A DNA stretch of 58,892 bases from Schlesneria paludicola DSM 18645 (GTDB lineage: Bacteria > Planctomycetota > Planctomycetia > Planctomycetales > Planctomycetaceae): the NCBI GenBank assembly GCA_945862235.1, contig CAMAYU010000015.1, positions 1 through 58,892 of the forward strand. The letters run 5' to 3'. The notes under the pieces were generated by a model. It saw only the letters and a list, made by a program, of their open reading frames with translations, ran no database searches and was not told the DNA's origin. Shown piece after piece: positions 25,815 through 34,698 of the stretch (position 1 is its first letter; each line of letters starts with the position of its first letter). The translations under genes were made by a program, and so were the position numbers.

Positions 25815-27176
25815 ATGTTTCCCAAGCGTGATCTGCGGAAGACTTCGGAGTTGGGTGTGGTGCATCCCGATGCGGCGGGGATTGATGTCCACAGCGAGTT
25901 TCATTTCGTGGCCGTGCCGACGGGGCGAGATGCCGAGCCGGTGCGTCGGTTCGGGGCTTTTACCGAAGACCTCGAACGATTGGCCGACTGGTTGCAGACC
26001 TGCGGCGTGCGGTCGGTGGCGATGGAATCGACCGGCGTCTACTGGATTCCGCTGTTCGAGCTGTTGGAGCGGCGCGGGTTCCAAGTGATCCTCGTCGATC
26101 CGCGCAAACTCAAGTCGGTGCCGGGCCGGAAGTCGGACGTGCAGGACTGCCAGTGGTTGCAGCAGTTGCACACGTTCGGCCTGTTGGCGGCGGCCTTTCG
26201 ACCGGACGAGCCGATCTGTGTGTTGCGAGCGTACCTGCGGCAACGGGCGTTGTTGGTCGAGCAGGGGGCGCAACACATTCAACACATGCAGAAGTCGCTG
26301 ACGCAGATGAACCTCAAGCTGGACCGCGTGCTGTCGGACATCACGGGCGTGACGGGGATGCTGATCATCGACGCGATCCTGAGCGGCGAACGCAATCCGC
26401 TGAAGCTGGCTGCACTGCGGAACGAACGTTGTCATCACGACGAGGCGACGATCGCCAAGGCGCTGGTCGGGACGTGGCGGGTCGAGCACCTCTTCACGCT
26501 GAAGCAGTCGCGCGAGCTGTACCGGACGATGCAGCGTCTGGTCGCGGAGTGCGACGCGCGGATTGAAGAGCACCTGCAATCGCTCGCCGACCGCCCCGTC
26601 CCACCGACCGGTCACGACCTGCCCCCCGCGCGGAAGAAGCCGCACCGCAAAGGCCGCGTCGCGTTCGACGCCCAACCGCTGCTCGAACACAAGGTGGGAG
26701 TCGATCTGACGCGGATCGATGGCATCGACACCAACACGGCTCTGACGGTCCTCGGTGAGATCGGTCTGGACATGTCCCGCTGGCCCACGGAAAAACACTT
26801 CGCCAGTTGGCTGGCTCTCTGTCCGGACAACCGCGAATCGGCCGGTCGCCGCCAAAGCGTTCGCACCCGCCCCAGCTCCAACCGCGCTGCCACCGCCCTG
26901 CGCATGGCGGCTCAAGGACTGCACCGCTCCCAAACCGCACTCGGTGCCTACCTGCGCCGCATGAAGGCCGCACTCGGTGCCCCCAAAGCCATCACCGCCA
27001 CCGCCCGCAAACTGGCCCTGATGATCTACCGCGCCCTCAAGCACGGCCTCCAGTACGTCGATCCCGGACAAGACTGGTACGAACGCCAATACCAAGATCG
27101 ACTCCTCAAATCCCTGACCAGAAAAGCTCTCAAACTCGGCTACCAACTCACCCCAACACCACCCACGCCATCCTGA
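25815..27176 (+). CDS. IS110-family transposase
   Basis: 453 residues from the ATG at 25815, with GGAGG 8 bases upstream. The N-terminal DEDD/RuvC-like domain begins HPDAAGIDVHSEFHFVAV and continues VAMESTGVYWIPLFELL, ILVDPRKLK and RKSDVQDCQWLQQLH, supplying the acidic residues. A coiled region around 180-300 is followed by the Transposase_20 domain, IDGIDTNTALTVLGEIG, WLALCPDNRESAGRR, and the serine-containing SVRTRPSSNRAATALRMAA. Both catalytic parts are intact and there is no frameshift, so it may be active. It is the only complete transposase in the window. Confidence 0.95.
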   Translation: MFPKRDLRKTSELGVVHPDAAGIDVHSEFHFVAVPTGRDAEPVRRFGAFTEDLERLADWLQTCGVRSVAMESTGVYWIPLFELLERRGFQVILVDPRKLKSVPGRKSDVQDCQWLQQLHTFGLLAAAFRPDEPICVLRAYLRQRALLVEQGAQHIQHMQKSLTQMNLKLDRVLSDITGVTGMLIIDAILSGERNPLKLAALRNERCHHDEATIAKALVGTWRVEHLFTLKQSRELYRTMQRLVAECDARIEEHLQSLADRPVPPTGHDLPPARKKPHRKGRVAFDAQPLLEHKVGVDLTRIDGIDTNTALTVLGEIGLDMSRWPTEKHFASWLALCPDNRESAGRRQSVRTRPSSNRAATALRMAAQGLHRSQTALGAYLRRMKAALGAPKAITATARKLALMIYRALKHGLQYVDPGQDWYERQYQDRLLKSLTRKALKLGYQLTPTPPTPS

Positions 27177-27181
27177 TGTTC

Positions 27182-27297
27182 CTCAGGAGCCTTCATCGCT
27201 CCGCGTGAAGTCAGCCGATATCGAGGAGGCCTCGTTTGAACAATCGGTGCTAACTCGCAAACGGCTTTCTTCACGCGGAGCGATGAAGGCTACTGAG
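27182..27297. repeat. Inverted repeat next to the IS110 right end
   Basis: The 29-base arms (27182-27210 and 27269-27297) match at 28 positions and contain GCCTTCATCGCTCCGCGTG. The loop is 58 bases. The first 5 bases overlap the inferred right edge of IS110. Confidence 0.88.
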
Positions 27298-27496
27298 TGT
27301 AGGTTCACTCGCGAAACAACTGGTTTTTCACATGTTCCAAGTTTGAGGAGAACGAGTTGAGGCAGAGAAGGCTGTGGGGCCCGTGTGCATTCTGTGGAGG
27401 CGACAGATAGAGTTCGCGCTCGGTCACGTTACGGTTCTCCTTCACGCGGGCGAAACGGACGCTGTTGTCACTGAGTACCCTTCCAACAAATGTCGT

Positions 27497-27536
27497 CTTT
27501 CGCTCCACGAAAGAACGCCCTGTCGCGGAGCGAAAG
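27497..27536. repeat. Short inverted repeat upstream of rlmI
   Basis: CTTTCGCTCC (27497-27506) mirrors GGAGCGAAAG (27527-27536) perfectly around a 20-base loop. The remainder of 27298-27665 shows no gene. Confidence 0.7.
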
Positions 27537-27665
27537 GCAACAAACGGCGGAGTCATTCTTGGACAAGTCACGGAGGCCCGCTGCGGGTGAGTGTCCGTTT
27601 CGACCGCGTGCCGTATTCAGCGTCCGTACACCAGCCCTCAAACACAGTCTTCAAATACGAGAATC

Positions 27666-28877
27666 ATGCCGCTCATTGCTTCGTCCGAATCGCCTCTCGT
27701 GTTGCGGCTCAATCGTGATCTGGCGCGAACGATCAAACGTGGGCATCCGTGGGTTTACGCCGATGCCCTGCGCGATCTGCCTCGTGCCAATAGCGGGACT
27801 CCCGCCGTGTTGCTCGACAACAAGAAGGGGCAGCCGGTGGCGATCGGGTTTTACGATCCGGCGTCTCCGCTGGCGTTCCGGGTCTGCGATGCGACCGGCT
27901 TGTCAAAGTTGGATGATCGTTGGGCCGAGCGTCGGTTGCGCGATGCGCTCGCGCTGCGAGCCAGCTTGTTCGACGAGCAGGCTGCGGGCACACAGACCAC
28001 GGGCTATCGGTTGCTCAACGGTGAAGGGGACGGCACTCCGGGACTGGTCGTCGATGTCTATGGAAGTGCCGCCGTGATGAAGCTCGACGGCGCGGGGCCG
28101 TGTGGATTTTGGAACGCGCCCGAGATCGCCGGCTGGCTGGCCGAGTCCTCGTCACTGAACTGTGTCTACGAGCGGCGGAAGGAACGCGGAACCGAGGGCC
28201 GAGTCTTAGTCGGTTCGATCCCGCAGCAGCCGGTCCCGTTTGTCGAACATGGATTGAAGTTCACGGCCGATCTCGTGAAGGGACAAAAGACCGGCTTCTT
28301 TCTCGATCAGCGTGAGAACCGCCACACGGTTCGCCATCTGGCGCGAGGCCGTTCGGTGTTGAACCTGTTTGCGTACACGGGTGGCTTCTCGGTGGCCGCC
28401 GGTTGTGGTGGCGCGACGCAAGTGACGACCGTCGATCTCGCCAAGCCCGCCATCGACGCGGCCGTCGATCACTGGCGGCTGAACGGTTTGCCCGAGTCCT
28501 TACACGAGGCCCTCGCTGCCGACGCGTTCGTGTTCTTGGACGAAGCCGCTCGCGAGCGGAGACGCTGGGACATCGTCGTTGTCGATCCGCCATCGTTCGC
28601 TCCGAATCAGGAGTCGATCCCGAAAGCCACAACCGCCTACCAAACGCTGATCGCGGCCGGAGCGCGCGTCACTTCAAAGGGAGGTCTGTTGGCTGCGGCG
28701 TCCTGTTCGAGTCACATCCATCTCGAAGCGTTCCTGACGATCTGTGAAGAGGGCGTGTCGGAAGCGCGCCGCCGCGCCACAGTTCTCGGCATTCACAGCC
28801 AACCGGCCGACCACCCCACGCCGCTCGTGTTACCCGAGTACCGCTATTTGAAGTTCGTGCTGATGCGCGTCGATTGA
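27666..28877 (+). CDS. rlmI: RlmI-like 23S rRNA cytosine-C5 methyltransferase
   Basis: 403 residues from MPLIASSESP. An N-terminal PUA domain (RLNRDLARTIKRGHPWVYADAL) is followed by an EEHEE region (YRLLNGEGDGTPGLVVDVYG) and a class I SAM methyltransferase: KTGFFLDQRENR, VLNLFAYTGGFSVAA (motif I), VVVDPPSF (motif IV) and the catalytic Cys in AAASCSSHI. The family methylates C1962 of 23S rRNA in E. coli. It starts well after the IS110 element and appears monocistronic. Confidence 0.9.
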   Translation: MPLIASSESPLVLRLNRDLARTIKRGHPWVYADALRDLPRANSGTPAVLLDNKKGQPVAIGFYDPASPLAFRVCDATGLSKLDDRWAERRLRDALALRASLFDEQAAGTQTTGYRLLNGEGDGTPGLVVDVYGSAAVMKLDGAGPCGFWNAPEIAGWLAESSSLNCVYERRKERGTEGRVLVGSIPQQPVPFVEHGLKFTADLVKGQKTGFFLDQRENRHTVRHLARGRSVLNLFAYTGGFSVAAGCGGATQVTTVDLAKPAIDAAVDHWRLNGLPESLHEALAADAFVFLDEAARERRRWDIVVVDPPSFAPNQESIPKATTAYQTLIAAGARVTSKGGLLAAASCSSHIHLEAFLTICEEGVSEARRRATVLGIHSQPADHPTPLVLPEYRYLKFVLMRVD

Positions 28878-28939
28878 AAAAATCGCGAGTCGGGCGTTCA
28901 CACTCGCGGATTCCTCACGCGGCAGAGAGTGAGCGGTTT

Positions 28940-29020
28940 CTGAGCGGGGCGGCGTCAGCCCCCGGTTCTTTGAAAGCGGGCTGACGCGCAAGAACCAGGG
29001 GGCTGACGCCGCCCGCTCAG
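28940..29020. repeat. Inverted repeat with about 31-base arms
   Basis: Arms 28940-28970 and 28990-29020 begin CTGAGCGGGGCGGCGTCAGC and mirror with a single indel or two. The loop is about 19 bases. A half copy of the same sequence occurs at 43387-43408. The rest of 28878-29301 holds a small CGCGAGT stem near 28886 followed on the minus strand by a T run, and no gene. Confidence 0.87.
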
Positions 29021-29301
29021 AGGTCTCATTCATGGCCTTGTGAGATGTGGCAGCCCGGGCGATCCGGCGGCGTCGTGGTCGCGCCCCCTGTTATCGTTGC
29101 GACCAGCCATGACCGGGATGATGCGAAAAGACAACGCCTTTTGCCCGATGTTGCCAAAAGTCAACGTCGAGTCACGCAAGGTGTCATCTGTCCCCCTCGA
29201 TACGTCTCTTGCGACGTTTTCTGAGCCGCCTCCCGCGCGGTGTTGACTCCTCTCAATAAAGCCTGGCATCACGGGAAGTCTGGCGAAAGGTTGGCCACCG
29301 A

Positions 29302-31875
29302 ATGGATGAACTTGAAGAAATCATCAAGGAATTTCTCGTCGAAAGTTACGAGAACCTCGACCAGCTCGATCGTGATCTCTTGGCCCTCGAGGATGCTCCC
29401 GACGACCGCAAACGGCTGTCGAGCGTCTTTCGCACGATTCACACGATCAAGGGGACGTGCGGCTTTCTGGGCTTTCCCATCTTGGAACACGTCGCCCATG
29501 TCGGCGAAAGCCTGCTGGTCCGGCTGCGCGATGGAGAATTGCGGCTCGACGGTGCCATCACCACCGGCCTGCTGGCGATGGTGGATGCCGTTCGCACGAT
29601 GCTGACGAACATCACCCAAACCAAGACCGAGGGAGAGAACCACTACGAGTCGCTCGTCGAGGTGCTCGATCAATTGCGCCTCGGTCAGGTTCCGCAGCCC
29701 GTGGCTGTGGTGGCTGTGGTGGCTGTCGCCGAACACGCCACGTCGGGTGCGAACTTCGATTTCGATTCGTCGGGTGTGAAAGAGCGTGTCGAGGCGACCG
29801 TCGATGATCTCGATGCGATGGTTGTCGAGCTGACGGAGACGCCGAGTACGGCTTCGAGTTCAAAGGCATCTTCAAAGAAATCCAGGAAACCGACAGTCGC
29901 CAAAGCCAAACCGGCTGCCAAGTCACAGGCCACGAAGTCACCGAAGCGTTCCTCGAAGCAGACCGTTGCTCCGGCGATTGAAACCGCAACCGTCACGTCG
30001 ATCGCCATGACGACTCAGGCCGCGATTGCGGCTCCGATCCATGCCGAACCATTGGTGACGGCCGCCAGTCTCCCGCCCGCCGAGAAGTCGATGACGACTC
30101 AGAATCACAACGCCACCGCCCGTGCGAGCAGCATCTCTGAACCGGCGTCTCTGTCTGAACCGACTGACAAGGGCCAGGCCGTTGCTGAAACGACGGTGCG
30201 ACTCGATGTCGCGTTGCTCGACAAGCTGATGAACCTAGTCGGCGAACTGGTGCTGGTTCGCAATCAGATTCTGCAATACAGCCGTTCGACCGAAGACGCA
30301 TCGTTGATCACCGCTTCGCAGCGGTTGAATCTCATCACCTCCGAGCTGCAAGAAGGGGTGATGAAGACGCGGATGCAGCCGATTCAGAATGCGTGGGCCA
30401 AGCTGCCGCGTGTCCTGCGCGATCTCTCGATGACCTGCGGAAAGAAGGTGCAGATCAAGATGGAGGGGGCCGAGACGGAACTCGACAAGACGATCCTCGA
30501 GGCGATTCGCGATCCGCTGACGCACATCGTGCGGAACTCGGTGGATCACGGGATCGAAGCGCCGGGCGTCCGCGAGGCCAAAGGGAAGCCGGCCGAAGGA
30601 ACATTGCTGTTGCGAGCCTTCCACGAGGGCGGGCAGGTCAACATCGAGATCTGCGATGACGGCGGCGGAATCAATCTGGCGCGAGTCAAAGAGAAGGCCC
30701 TTAGCCAGGGACTCATCTCGCCGGATCAGGCGGCGGCAATGTCCGAACGCGAGCTGATGAACCTGATCCTGCTGCCGGGATTCTCGACGGCGGCCACGGT
30801 GACGAACGTTTCCGGCCGGGGTGTCGGGATGGACGTGGTCAAAACCAACGTCGAAAAAATTGGCGGGACGCTCGAAATCAACAGCGTGTACGGAGAAGGA
30901 ACCACGTTGCGCATCAAGATCCCGCTCACCCTGGCGATCGTGCCGGCGTTGATGGTCGGTTGTGGCGAGGACCGCTATGCGATTCCGCAGAACAATCTCG
31001 TCGAACTGGTCCGACTGGAAGGGGAGCGGGTGCAGAGTGAGATCGAGCACATTCATAACGTGCCGGTCTATCGCTTGCGTGGCAATTTGCTGCCGCTGCT
31101 GTTCCTCGACGAGCAACTGCAATTGCGACCGGCTCGCAGCGCGGCCGAGTTGAGGCAGGATTCGGAGGTCAACATCGTCGTGCTGAGTGCCGAGGGTCGG
31201 CAATTTGGATTGGTGGTCAATCAAATCAACGACACTCAGGAAATCGTCGTCAAGCCGCTCAGTCAGCATCTCAAGGCGATCTCGACCTATGCCGGCGTGA
31301 CGATTATGGGGGATGGCGCCGTGGCACTGATTCTGGATGTGACGGGCATCGCCAAACGAGCGGGAGTCGTCTCCGAAGCTCGCGACCGAAACAAGGCTCA
31401 GCAGACCGTCAAGGAACAGGCGTGTGGCGAGCAGAAACATACGCTGTTGCTGCTGGGTATGGGCGAAGAGCGGCGGATGGCGATGCCGTTGTCGCTCGTG
31501 GCGCGTCTGGAAGAAATCTCGATCAGTTCCGTCGAACGGGCGGACGGCCAGCAAGTGGTGCAATACGGTGGGCAGATCATGCCGCTGATCCATCTGGGCG
31601 ATGTGCTGGGCTCGGGGTCAGTCCGAGCCGACGGCGCGACCACGTTGCAAGTGGTCGTGTATTCGGAGAACGGTCGCAGTGTCGGCTTGGTCGTGGACCG
31701 CATCCTCGACATTGTCGAAACAACGCTCACGATGCAGCACGCCGGAAAACGGATGGGAGTGCTGGGCTCGGCGGTCATTCAGAGCCGAGTGACTGACTTG
31801 CTGGATATTCACAATTTAATTTTGTCGACCGATCAAGACTTCTTCGCACCACCGCCGACGGCGTTGGCGGTCTGA
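29302..31875 (+). CDS. cheA: Chemotaxis histidine kinase CheA with two CheW domains
   Basis: 857 residues. The HPt domain carries the phospho-His at 47 (TIHTIKGTCGFLGF). A Thr/Ala/Lys-rich linker (about 140-300) contains no clear P2 domain and includes an AVVAVVAVA run. The dimerisation helix follows (LDKLMNLVGELVLVRNQI), then the HATPase with HIVRNSVDHGIE, DDGGGINL and GRGVGMDVVKTNVEKIGG. CheW-like domains follow at about 550-690 and 705-850: the second opens HTLLLLGMGEERRMAMPLSL and is an addition to the usual single P5. It starts the chemotaxis island and is followed by cheW after a palindrome. Confidence 0.96.
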   Translation: MDELEEIIKEFLVESYENLDQLDRDLLALEDAPDDRKRLSSVFRTIHTIKGTCGFLGFPILEHVAHVGESLLVRLRDGELRLDGAITTGLLAMVDAVRTMLTNITQTKTEGENHYESLVEVLDQLRLGQVPQPVAVVAVVAVAEHATSGANFDFDSSGVKERVEATVDDLDAMVVELTETPSTASSSKASSKKSRKPTVAKAKPAAKSQATKSPKRSSKQTVAPAIETATVTSIAMTTQAAIAAPIHAEPLVTAASLPPAEKSMTTQNHNATARASSISEPASLSEPTDKGQAVAETTVRLDVALLDKLMNLVGELVLVRNQILQYSRSTEDASLITASQRLNLITSELQEGVMKTRMQPIQNAWAKLPRVLRDLSMTCGKKVQIKMEGAETELDKTILEAIRDPLTHIVRNSVDHGIEAPGVREAKGKPAEGTLLLRAFHEGGQVNIEICDDGGGINLARVKEKALSQGLISPDQAAAMSERELMNLILLPGFSTAATVTNVSGRGVGMDVVKTNVEKIGGTLEINSVYGEGTTLRIKIPLTLAIVPALMVGCGEDRYAIPQNNLVELVRLEGERVQSEIEHIHNVPVYRLRGNLLPLLFLDEQLQLRPARSAAELRQDSEVNIVVLSAEGRQFGLVVNQINDTQEIVVKPLSQHLKAISTYAGVTIMGDGAVALILDVTGIAKRAGVVSEARDRNKAQQTVKEQACGEQKHTLLLLGMGEERRMAMPLSLVARLEEISISSVERADGQQVVQYGGQIMPLIHLGDVLGSGSVRADGATTLQVVVYSENGRSVGLVVDRILDIVETTLTMQHAGKRMGVLGSAVIQSRVTDLLDIHNLILSTDQDFFAPPPTALAV

Positions 31876-31880
31876 AGAGC

Positions 31881-31954
31881 GTCGCAGCCAATCTCGCCAG
31901 AGATTGGGGGCAACACGTGGCAACATCCCAACCTCTGGCGAGCTTGGCTACCGA
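31881..31954. repeat. Inverted repeat between cheA and cheW
   Basis: Arms 31881-31908 and 31927-31954 share CTCGCCAGAG with AGCCAA on one side and TTGGG on the other, about 23 of 28 positions matching. It could attenuate reading into cheW. Confidence 0.75.
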
Positions 31955-31997
31955 ATGAATTACGGGCATCGCCCGCACTAAATCAGGAATCGCACAC

Positions 31998-32432
31998 ATG
32001 TCCGCAGCCCGTCAGCTTTGTACGTTCTTTTTGGCCGACCTGTACTTCGGAGTCGATGTTCAGAAAGTCCAGGAAGTCATTCGCTACCAGGAAATGACTC
32101 GCGTGCCGTTGGCACCACCGGTCGTCCGAGGACTGATCAATCTGCGTGGGCAGATTGTGACGGCCATCGATATGCGGCGGCGGTTGGATTTGCCTGCACT
32201 TCCAGCAGACCAACTGCCAATGAATGTCGTGATACGCACAGATGACGGGCCGGTCAGTCTGTTGGTCGATGAGATCGGCGACGTGGTCGAAGTCGATGCC
32301 GATCACTATGAGCGTGCTCCGGAGACTCTTCGTGGCCCGACTCGTGATTTGATTCAAGGAGCCTATAAGCTCAATGGCCGGTTATTGCTGACGCTCAATA
32401 GCGATCGCGCAGTCAGCGTGGCGGCCAACTAG
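31998..32432 (+). CDS. cheW: CheW coupling protein
   Basis: 144 residues. The single CheW domain shows LCTFFLADLYFGVDVQKVQE, PLAPPVVRGLINLRGQIVTA and DRAVSV at the end; the RGLINLRGQIV motif is the family hallmark. It bridges receptors to CheA in the signalling array. It lies 122 bases after cheA, on the same strand, with a palindrome in the gap. Confidence 0.95.
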   Translation: MSAARQLCTFFLADLYFGVDVQKVQEVIRYQEMTRVPLAPPVVRGLINLRGQIVTAIDMRRRLDLPALPADQLPMNVVIRTDDGPVSLLVDEIGDVVEVDADHYERAPETLRGPTRDLIQGAYKLNGRLLLTLNSDRAVSVAAN

Positions 32433-32459
32433 CAGGCTGACAATAAAACGCTGTTCATC

Positions 32460-32524
32460 AGCCGGAACGCGCTCGCGTCCGGTTTGTGTCGGGTTCAGGA
32501 ACCGGACTCTAGCGCGATCCGGCT
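32460..32524. repeat. Inverted repeat after cheW
   Basis: AGCCGGAACGCGCTCGCGTC and following bases (32460-32484) mirror 32500-32524 at 22 of 25 positions. It may end the cheA-cheW transcript. Confidence 0.78.
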
Positions 32525-32583
32525 CATCATCGCCAGTTTTTCGCCAGCCTCTAAGCCGAACAGTCCCAGTCAAGGAGGATGCC

Positions 32584-32673
32584 ATGTTGCATGTCATTTC
32601 CACGATCGTGCTGTTCATGATTAGCGTGGGGCTGAAATTTGGCGTCGGCGAAATCTGCATTGGAAGATCATGA
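32584..32673 (+). CDS. Possible 29-residue membrane peptide or truncated gene start
   Basis: An excellent AAGGAGG ribosome site precedes an ATG at 32584. The peptide begins MLHVISTIVLFMISVGLKF, a clear membrane helix, and stops at a TGA at 32671-32673. The ISAs1 remnant begins 43 bases downstream, so it could be the N-terminus of a longer gene cut by that insertion. It could also be a genuine small membrane protein. No family recognised. Confidence 0.4.
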   Translation: MLHVISTIVLFMISVGLKFGVGEICIGRS

Positions 32674-32715
32674 CCGCCGCCTACGTGGCGGATTTCTCGC
32701 CAGGGCCAGCGCACA

Positions 32716-33882
32716 CTAAGTCCTTTGAGCGTCAAGGACGTTGAGTAGTGTGTCGAAGTTCCAGCCGCAGCGTCGGCGTTGCATGGCGAGGCTTTTGCCT
32801 TCGGAATGTTGTTTTAATAATGACAATGAAAAGCGATTGAGCCATGCAAGGTTCTCGCGCAACTTCGCTTCGCAGATGCGGGACTCGTCTTCTGGATAGG
32901 TGATATCGAGGGACCAGTGGCAGTTGTTTTCAATACTCCAATGGCTGCGGACGGCATGAGCCAGTCGTCTGACATCCAGAGCGAGACTGCTGATAAAGTA
33001 CCGCGAAGCATCGGTCTCTTTTCCGTCACGTTGTGAGAACAGCATCACGACGGCGATGGTCCTTAAGCTCGACCATCGTTCAAAGCCCGGCAGTGTTTTG
33101 GGGGCGGGCATCTGGATGACGATCCGTGGCTCGGGACGACCGTGGCTGATCTCGGAAACGACGAACCGTTCGGCACCGCAGTTGGCGAAGTTGGTGGACA
33201 GGTGTTGATCGACGTGCGCGACGACCGCTTGATAGAGCCTTTCTTGGTTTCCTTTGAGTGGCAAGACATCGTCGGCCTCGCCCGCAACGATCTCCTTGGC
33301 GATGGCCGTCTGCGTTCCCATCGCGTCGATGGTGACGATCGCCCCCTGGATCTCGACCAGCTTCAACAACTCGGGAATTGCCGTGATGTCGTTCGATTTC
33401 TCGGCAGTCGCGACCTGTCCGAGCGTCAGTCCATAGTCCGCCGCCCACAGGCTGACCGAGTGCAGCGCTCCCAAGCCTTTGGCCCGATGATGACTCCGCC
33501 GCAGCGTCTTGCCATCCACCGCGTAGATCGGTTGAGTCACTCCCGTGGCCGCCGCTGCACGCGTCTGCATGGCCTGCAACCCACTCACGAAGCAGGCTTA
33601 AAACGCACCGGGGTTCAACGTCGATAACACACGCCGAAAAACATCTTTCCGAGGCACACCGTATGGCAAGTCCATGACCTCCCACAGTCGAACTCGATCG
33701 AGGTACGCCCACTCGGCGGTCCCCGTCGGACCACTCGCCCCCGCCAGAATTCCCATCAACGCCAACACCATCACACTGACTAACGGATGATGTCAATTTA
33801 CGGACGATCGCGGATCCTTTAACCCCTCGAAATGCTGAGCCACGTCCAACAACCGATCTCGATCCAGACGCACACACATCAT
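32716..33882 (-). pseudogene. ISAs1-family transposase with two in-frame stops
   Basis: Read from the ATG at 33882 the frame gives LDRDRLLDVAQHFEGLKDPR, then TGA (33793-33795), MVLALMGILAGASGP and VFRRVLSTLNPGAF, then TAA (33598-33600) and 290 further residues: IYAVDGKTLRRSH, VTIDAMGTQ, LKGNQE, HWSIENNCHWSLD, NRFSLSLLKQ. The DDE Asp of VDGK and IDAMG, and Glu near WSIEN, are all present, so the fold was complete. Both stops are single-base changes within conserved sequence. The element is dead unless both stops are read through. It sits between cheW and the receptor genes. Confidence 0.88.
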
Positions 33883-34259
33883 CTCATTCACAATACCGCC
33901 TCCCTGCTCGCGGATATCAACCGGACGACACGGACGACTCTATTACAAGTAAATCAACCTCGCACTAGCAGCCCATCTCGCCATAACCACCCAGTGTGCG
34001 AGCCAGCCCTAATCCGTGTCAGGGAATTTCTTACACAAAGAGTCAATGGCACACTTACATGCTTTTTTGAGTTTATTGTCGATAAAAGATATGACGTGGG
34101 GAGAAGGCTGTCGGTTGGTAATTCCCCAGCAGGCAGCCCGCCGAGCTGAGAGTCGGAGCAGCCGATCGGACGCAGCTGTTCCAAGTGACACTTCACTAAA
34201 CTCAGATCACTCCCAAGGCTTAGAATCTTGAAGGTACCACAGAGGAACAGGGGGACTTC
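33883..34259. other. AT-richer gap upstream of the haemoglobin-like frame
   Basis: 377 bases with a visibly lower GC content than the surroundings, including TTTTTTGAG and GATAAAAGATATG runs near 34070. No gene was found. It may hold the promoter for the receptor unit. Confidence 0.45.
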
Positions 34260-34698
34260 ATGCTCACGACGGACGGCTATTTCCAACGACGATCCAAGTC
34301 GTTGAGTGCCTTAGGAGCGGCTGTGGGGGGCGTCGGCGATCGGCGCGGTGGTTGAGGCATTTTATGACCGCGTGTTGGTGGATGCGGAACTGCAATCGTT
34401 CTTCAGCCGGACCAACTTGGAATGGCTGAAGGGCCGGCAGAAGCAGTACTTTGGGCCGGCCCTGGGTGTTCCGGACGTCTATCAAGGGGCGTCCGATGCG
34501 CGAAGCTCAAGATATATTCCCGATTGAGCCGCGGCATTTTGACCGAGTTGCCGGGCATTTGGTCGCCACGAGGCAAGAGCTCGAAGTCCCGTTCGATTTG
34601 ATTGACGAGGTTGTGGCGGCGATCGCCCACTCGCCCTCGAGATTGTCAATATCCCATCCCCTCGCGCTGATCGTGCCCAACAAAGAAAGACTCCCGAA
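34260..34698 (+). pseudogene. Group-1 truncated haemoglobin domain, broken by three frameshifts, joined to the receptor
   Basis: Three frames together spell a truncated haemoglobin: MLTTDGYFQRRSKSL (from an ATG at 34260 with GGGGG upstream), then AVVEAFYDRVLVDAELQSFF and KGRQKQYFGPALG (frame of 34339), then MREAQDIFPIEPRHFDRVAG and [20 protein letters not shown] (frame of 34496). The His in RHFDRV should be the haem ligand. Each shift sits at a homopolymer: one extra G near 34326, one extra G near 34483, one missing C near 34630. After the last, the frame runs without a stop through [14 protein letters not shown] into the receptor ATG at 34699. The shifts may be real decay or assembly errors. 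Confidence 0.75.

Larger units (their letters stand above)
25489..27186 (+). mobile_element. Complete IS110-family insertion sequence
   Basis: The element is taken as 1,698 bases because GTTCCTCAG occurs at both edges (25480-25488 and 27178-27186). One copy belongs to the target and one to the element. The transposase stop is only 10 bases from the right edge and the left non-coding part is 326 bases, the layout of the IS110 group. It abuts the left arm of a palindromic repeat (27182-27297), the preferred kind of target of elements such as IS621. The ends are inferred from the repeat, not known. Confidence 0.7.

Noticed and set aside
25719..27146. 475-residue minus-strand frame in IS110
   Set aside because: Antisense shadow of the transposase caused by GC-rich codon structure.
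30235..31593. 452-residue minus-strand frame
   Set aside because: Antisense to cheA, His/Arg/Asp-rich, no known family.
32716..33588. Functional ISAs1 transposase starting at a GTG
   Set aside because: The conserved N-terminal part lies upstream of two in-frame stops, so the shorter frame is a fragment.
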